Part shown: positions 61,033 through 64,000 of the stretch, piece after piece
How the letters are laid out: each line of letters starts with the position of its first letter
How positions within the stretch are numbered: the stretch's first letter is position 1
Origin: BRH-c25 sp012519325
Lineage (GTDB): Bacteria; Bacillota; Clostridia; Lutisporales; Lutisporaceae
Length of the DNA: 64,000 nucleotides
Assembly: GCA_050950645.1 (NCBI GenBank)
Contig: JBMNHZ010000014.1
Span: 62,001 to 126,000 of the forward strand
Direction of reading: 5' to 3'
Notes under the pieces: generated by a model
Told to the model about the DNA's origin: nothing
Seen by the model: only the letters and a program-made list of their open reading frames with translations
Databases searched by the model: none
Made by a program: the position numbers and the translations under genes

Positions 61033-61386
61033 ATGGAAGTTTCAGAAATAACAGAACTATCGAATAAAGATAGAATAATAATATCAAACCCAGAGAAATA
61101 TGAACATGTTGAGATAAGAAATTTGAACTATGATGATGGTGAAGGCCTTGCAGGCTATAATGGAAACGTTGTTATCGGTTATGGAGATGATGCAAAAGAT
61201 GTTTTTTTTCTATCTATAAACAAAATTAAAGATGAAGACATGAATATTGTCTGTGAAAAAGTGATAGAGCAATTCGGACAAGATAAAAAACTTCTCAACC
61301 TTATTATATATAACGGGGAAAGCATAATATATAATTTAAATGATGAAGAATTGAATAAGGGAGAATTGCCCATGTTTACAAATTGA
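61033..61386 (+). CDS. Small acidic protein of unknown function
   Basis: 117 residues from ATG 61033 behind TTGGAGG; an upstream start at 60985 has no site. Acidic, mixed alpha/beta: VEIRNLNYDDGEGLAGYN, VVIGYGDDAKDVFFLSINK, IVCEKVIEQFGQD and LLNLIIYNGESIIYNLND. No signal, no membrane helix, one Cys. I do not recognise a family. It lies between the chemotaxis receptor and the rRNA promoter region. Confidence 0.72.
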   Translation: MEVSEITELSNKDRIIISNPEKYEHVEIRNLNYDDGEGLAGYNGNVVIGYGDDAKDVFFLSINKIKDEDMNIVCEKVIEQFGQDKKLLNLIIYNGESIIYNLNDEELNKGELPMFTN

Positions 61387-61589
61387 GGTTTATCGGATAT
61401 GTCATTTCTGGACAGCGCTGCTACTTGTCAGCAATGAAGCAGTCTTCATCAAGCGGACAGAGTAAGGTATGCTAATGATAAGCTTATGGAATGGATTACC
61501 GGTTGATACTTATCATATAACGTGATAAGATAAGTTTCCTGCTTCGGAAACGTCGATACCGGTGAAGCAGATTACCACAAAAATCCTGA

Positions 61590-61618
61590 TTGACAACAAG
61601 TTTGGGATATGGTAACAT
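61590..61618 (+). promoter_or_regulatory. rRNA operon promoter
   Basis: TTGACA (61590-61595), 17 bp, TAACAT (61613-61618). It would give a leader of about 300 nt before the 16S. The gap 61387-61589 has several small hairpins (for example CTTATCA/TGATAAG near 61510-61530 and CTGCTTC/GAAGCAG near 61540-61570) but no gene. Confidence 0.65.
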
Positions 61619-61698
61619 AATAAACGTCGCTGAAACAAAAGGCGGCAGTATATGAGAAGAATCGCAAGGTTTTCCATATGCAGCGAAATAGTATACGA

Positions 61699-61815
61699 GG
61701 ATTGCAGAATCGAGCAGTTCAAGGAAGCAAGACGAATGCGCGGAGCGTATAGAGACATACGTGAGCACATGAGGCGAAGTCTGACGACGAAATGCGACGG
61801 TTATGGTAATCCGAA
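61699..61815 (+). repeat. Structured leader repeat upstream of 16S
   Basis: About 117 nt, roughly 85 per cent identical by eye to 63811-63932 on the other side of the 16S. Shared core includes AGCAGTTCAAGGAAG, CGGAGCGTAT, GACATACGTGAGCACATGA and GACGAAATG. Ends are self-complementary (GGATT with AATCC), so each copy can fold on itself. Confidence 0.8.
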
Positions 61816-61847
61816 TTGATCCTTGAAAACTAAACAGTGTAAGATGA
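61816..61847 (+). other. Left strand of the 16S processing stem
   Basis: TTGATCCTTGAAAACTAAAC and the following bases to 61847 are complementary, with few mismatches, to 63960-63991 beyond the 16S. This is the long helix normally cut by RNase III to release pre-16S. Confidence 0.8.
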
Positions 61848-61959
61848 ATAAAACCAAGAATTCTTTTGAGTTAGGTCAGATAAAAAGTTAAGAAGCCGAG
61901 CATAAAGCAGAAGCTTGGCAGAAAATATTTAACTTAAGAGTTTGATCCTGGCTCAGGAC

Positions 61960-61994
<35 letters not shown>

Positions 61995-62000
61995 GCGGAG

Positions 62001-62169
62001 GTGATGTTTAACACTGAGCATTCTACTTAAATGGCGCTAAGCGTCATGCAGAAACAACCTTGATGTAAGAAGCCAAGAGAAGATAAAAATTTCTGCATCA
62101 CGCGTTTAGCAAAGTGCCAACACAATACATTAAGCAAATGGTAGTAGAGTGTTGAGTGTTAAACATCAC
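62001..62169 (+). other. Insertion expanding helix 6 (V1) of the 16S
   Basis: A perfect 15-bp stem (GTGATGTTTAACACT, 62001-62015, with 62155-62169) encloses about 139 nt. An inner stem ATGCAGAAA/TTTCTGCAT and a further match TCTACT/AGTAGA extend it. Normal V1 here is a short hairpin. Confidence 0.85.
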
Positions 62170-62410
62170 TTTAGCGGCGGACGGGTGAGTAACACGTGGG
62201 CAACCTGCCTTAGAGTGGGGGATAACACCGGGAAATCGGTGCTAATACCGCATGAAATACACAAACCGCATGGTATGAGTATGAAAGGAGCAATCCGCTT
62301 TAAGATGGGCCCGCGGCTGATTAGCTAGTTGGTAAGGTAACGGCTTACCAAGGCGACGATCAGTAGCCGACCTGAGAGGGTGACCGGCCACACTGGAACT
62401 GAGACACGGT

Positions 62411-62446
<36 letters not shown>

Positions 62447-62553
62447 CGCAATGGGGGGAACCCTGACGCAGCAACGCCGCGTGGAGGAAGAAGGTCTTCG
62501 GATTGTAAACTCCTGTCTTTTGGGACGATAATGACGGTACCAGAAGAGGAAGC

Positions 62554-62604
<51 letters not shown>

Positions 62605-62819
62605 GTCCGGAATTACTGGGCGTAAAGAGCGCGTAGGCGGTTAATTAAGTCAGATGTGAAAACCCGAGGCTTAACTTCGGGATTGCATTTGAAACTGGTT
62701 AACTTGAGTACAGGAGAGGTAAGTGGAATTCCTAGTGTAGCGGTGAAATGCGTAGATATTAGGAGGAACACCAGTGGCGAAGGCGACTTACTGGACTGTA
62801 ACTGACGCTGAGGCGCGAG

Positions 62820-62862
<43 letters not shown>

Positions 62863-62949
62863 TGTAAACGATGGATACTAGGTGTGGGAGGTATCGACCC
62901 CTTCCGTGCCGCAGTTAACGCATTAAGTATCCCGCCTGGGGAGTACGGC

Positions 62950-63041
<92 letters not shown>

Positions 63042-63102
63042 ACTTGACATCGTCTGAATAAGCCGTAATGGGTGAAATCCTTCGGGACAGACAGACAGGT
63101 GG

Positions 63103-63167
<65 letters not shown>

Positions 63168-63416
63168 ATTGCTAGTTGCCATCATTAAGTTGGGCACTCT
63201 AGTGAGACTGCCGGAGACAATTCGGAGGAAGGTGGGGATGACGTCAAATCATCATGCCCCTTATGTTCTGGGCTACACACGTGCTACAATGGGTGTAACA
63301 ACGGGAAGCGAGCTGGTGACAGTAAGCGAATCTCTAAAAAGCACCCTCAGTTCGGATTGCAGGCTGAAACCCGCCTGCATGAAGTCGGAGTTGCTAGTAA
63401 TCGCGAATCAGCATGT

Positions 63417-63470
<54 letters not shown>

Positions 63471-63500
63471 TGGAAGCACCCGAAGCCGGTGACTTAACCC

Positions 63501-63640
63501 GTGCGCTCACTTGGTGAGCGCAGAAGTGAGAAATGAGAAGTGAGAAGTGGGAAACAGAAGAAGAAACTCCGGAGGAGTTTCAACAAAAGCTCTCACGTCG
63601 CACATCCCACCTCCCACATCGGCGACCACGAAGTGGACGC
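63501..63640 (+). other. Insertion at the tip of 16S helix 44
   Basis: It lies between GACTTAACCC and GGGAGAGAGCCGTCG, where a short loop is normal. It contains hairpins GCGCTCAC/GTGAGCGC (63503-63521) and GAAACTCC/GGAGTTTC (63563-63581). Purine-rich GTGAGAAATGAGAAGTGAG faces pyrimidine-rich TCTCACGTCGCACATCCCAC, so it can fold as one long arm. Confidence 0.85.
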
Positions 63641-63675
63641 ATGGGAGAGAGCCGTCGAAGGTGAAGCCAGCGACT

Positions 63676-63738
<63 letters not shown>

Positions 63739-63810
63739 AGCACCACAGATGAAAGAGTCTGTGTATCCTATGGTCGATAATCTCAATAGAGGATAACAAA
63801 TAGAAACTAA

Positions 63811-63932
63811 GGATTGTCAGAGCCAAGCAGTTCAAGGAAGACGAGACTGAATGAGCGGAGCGTATATAGACATACGTGAGCACATGAAGACGAAGTCTGA
63901 CGAAGAAATGGGACGGCTATCACAATCCGAAA
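63811..63932 (+). repeat. Structured spacer repeat downstream of 16S
   Basis: Second copy of the 61699-61815 element. Its ends GGATTGTCAGAGCC and GGCTATCACAATCC pair at about 11 of 14 positions. No tRNA is seen in the spacer up to 64000. Confidence 0.8.
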
Positions 63933-63959
63933 ATATCTAACAAAGAAGAATCAGGTTAA

Positions 63960-63991
63960 TCATTTTACACTGTCTAGTTTTGAAGGATCAA
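63960..63991 (+). other. Right strand of the 16S processing stem
   Basis: TCATTTTACACTGTCTAGTT and the following bases to 63991 are the complement of 61816-61847. The 23S gene should begin beyond the window. Confidence 0.8.
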
Positions 63992-64000
63992 ATTCCTTCT

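Noticed and set aside
61387..61589. Known riboswitch upstream of the rRNA operon
   Set aside because: Hairpins are present but I could not match any known riboswitch core, so no class is claimed.

Overview
The window comes from an anaerobic, spore-forming, low-G+C Firmicute of the class Clostridia. The evidence is the bofA gene, pyruvate:ferredoxin oxidoreductases, formate-tetrahydrofolate ligase, a double-cubane-cluster reductase pair, strong GGAGG ribosome sites, consensus TTGACA-N17-TATAAT promoters and a Firmicute-type 16S 3' end. The genus cannot be fixed from the text. A 16S gene with two extra structured insertions is a useful taxonomic handle.

Layout. 1-5300: the end of an S-layer-homology surface protein, a lipoprotein, a small coiled-coil protein and an alpha/beta hydrolase. 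5383-6945: a complete ISLre2-type insertion sequence with a preserved target duplication. 7000-12800: a divergent SHMT-like enzyme, tryptophanase, tRNA-Ala, an aldo/keto reductase-ferredoxin plus LUD-domain pair, and a metallo-beta-lactamase-fold hydrolase. 12968-24719: two exporter modules (MacB-like permease/ATPase/adaptor; lipoprotein/ATPase/two ABC-2 permeases) and a NarL-type two-component system. Between them lies an XRE regulator divergent from a small Cys-rich gene, with palindromic operators. 24797-28801: tRNA-Val, fhs-ftcD, a YbaK-type editing enzyme and a YmaF protein. 28966-33832: an OmpR/histidine kinase pair, an HtrA protease, an EamA transporter and a small Cys-containing protein.

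33900-51033 is the core replication/repair neighbourhood: SRP RNA, an HD-GYP sensor, dnaX, ybaB, recR, then yaaL and bofA. The usual recR-yaaL-bofA continuity is interrupted by about 10.9 kb of minus-strand accessory genes: a double-cubane-cluster reductase with its ATPase activator, and an eight-gene candidate nucleoside operon. That operon has a BMP-type binding protein, ATPase, two permeases, a PsuG-like glycosidase, two ADP-ribosylglycohydrolase-fold proteins (one without its metal-binding residues) and a PfkB kinase. It is the best candidate for an undescribed catabolic system here.

51180-58745: single-chain pyruvate:ferredoxin oxidoreductase followed by a separate four-subunit 2-oxoacid oxidoreductase. 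Between them is a TetR gene whose 5' end appears replaced by a repeat. 58928-61386: a chemotaxis receptor and a small unknown protein. 61590-64000: an rRNA promoter, a leader, a 16S gene of about 1.8 kb with insertions in helix 6 and helix 44, duplicated structured repeats flanking the 16S, and the long 16S processing stem. The 23S must lie beyond the right edge.

A hairpin repeat with core GGACATGGGGACG occurs three times (20010, 27717, 54875). All assignments are from reading the sequence and family knowledge. No database search was run.
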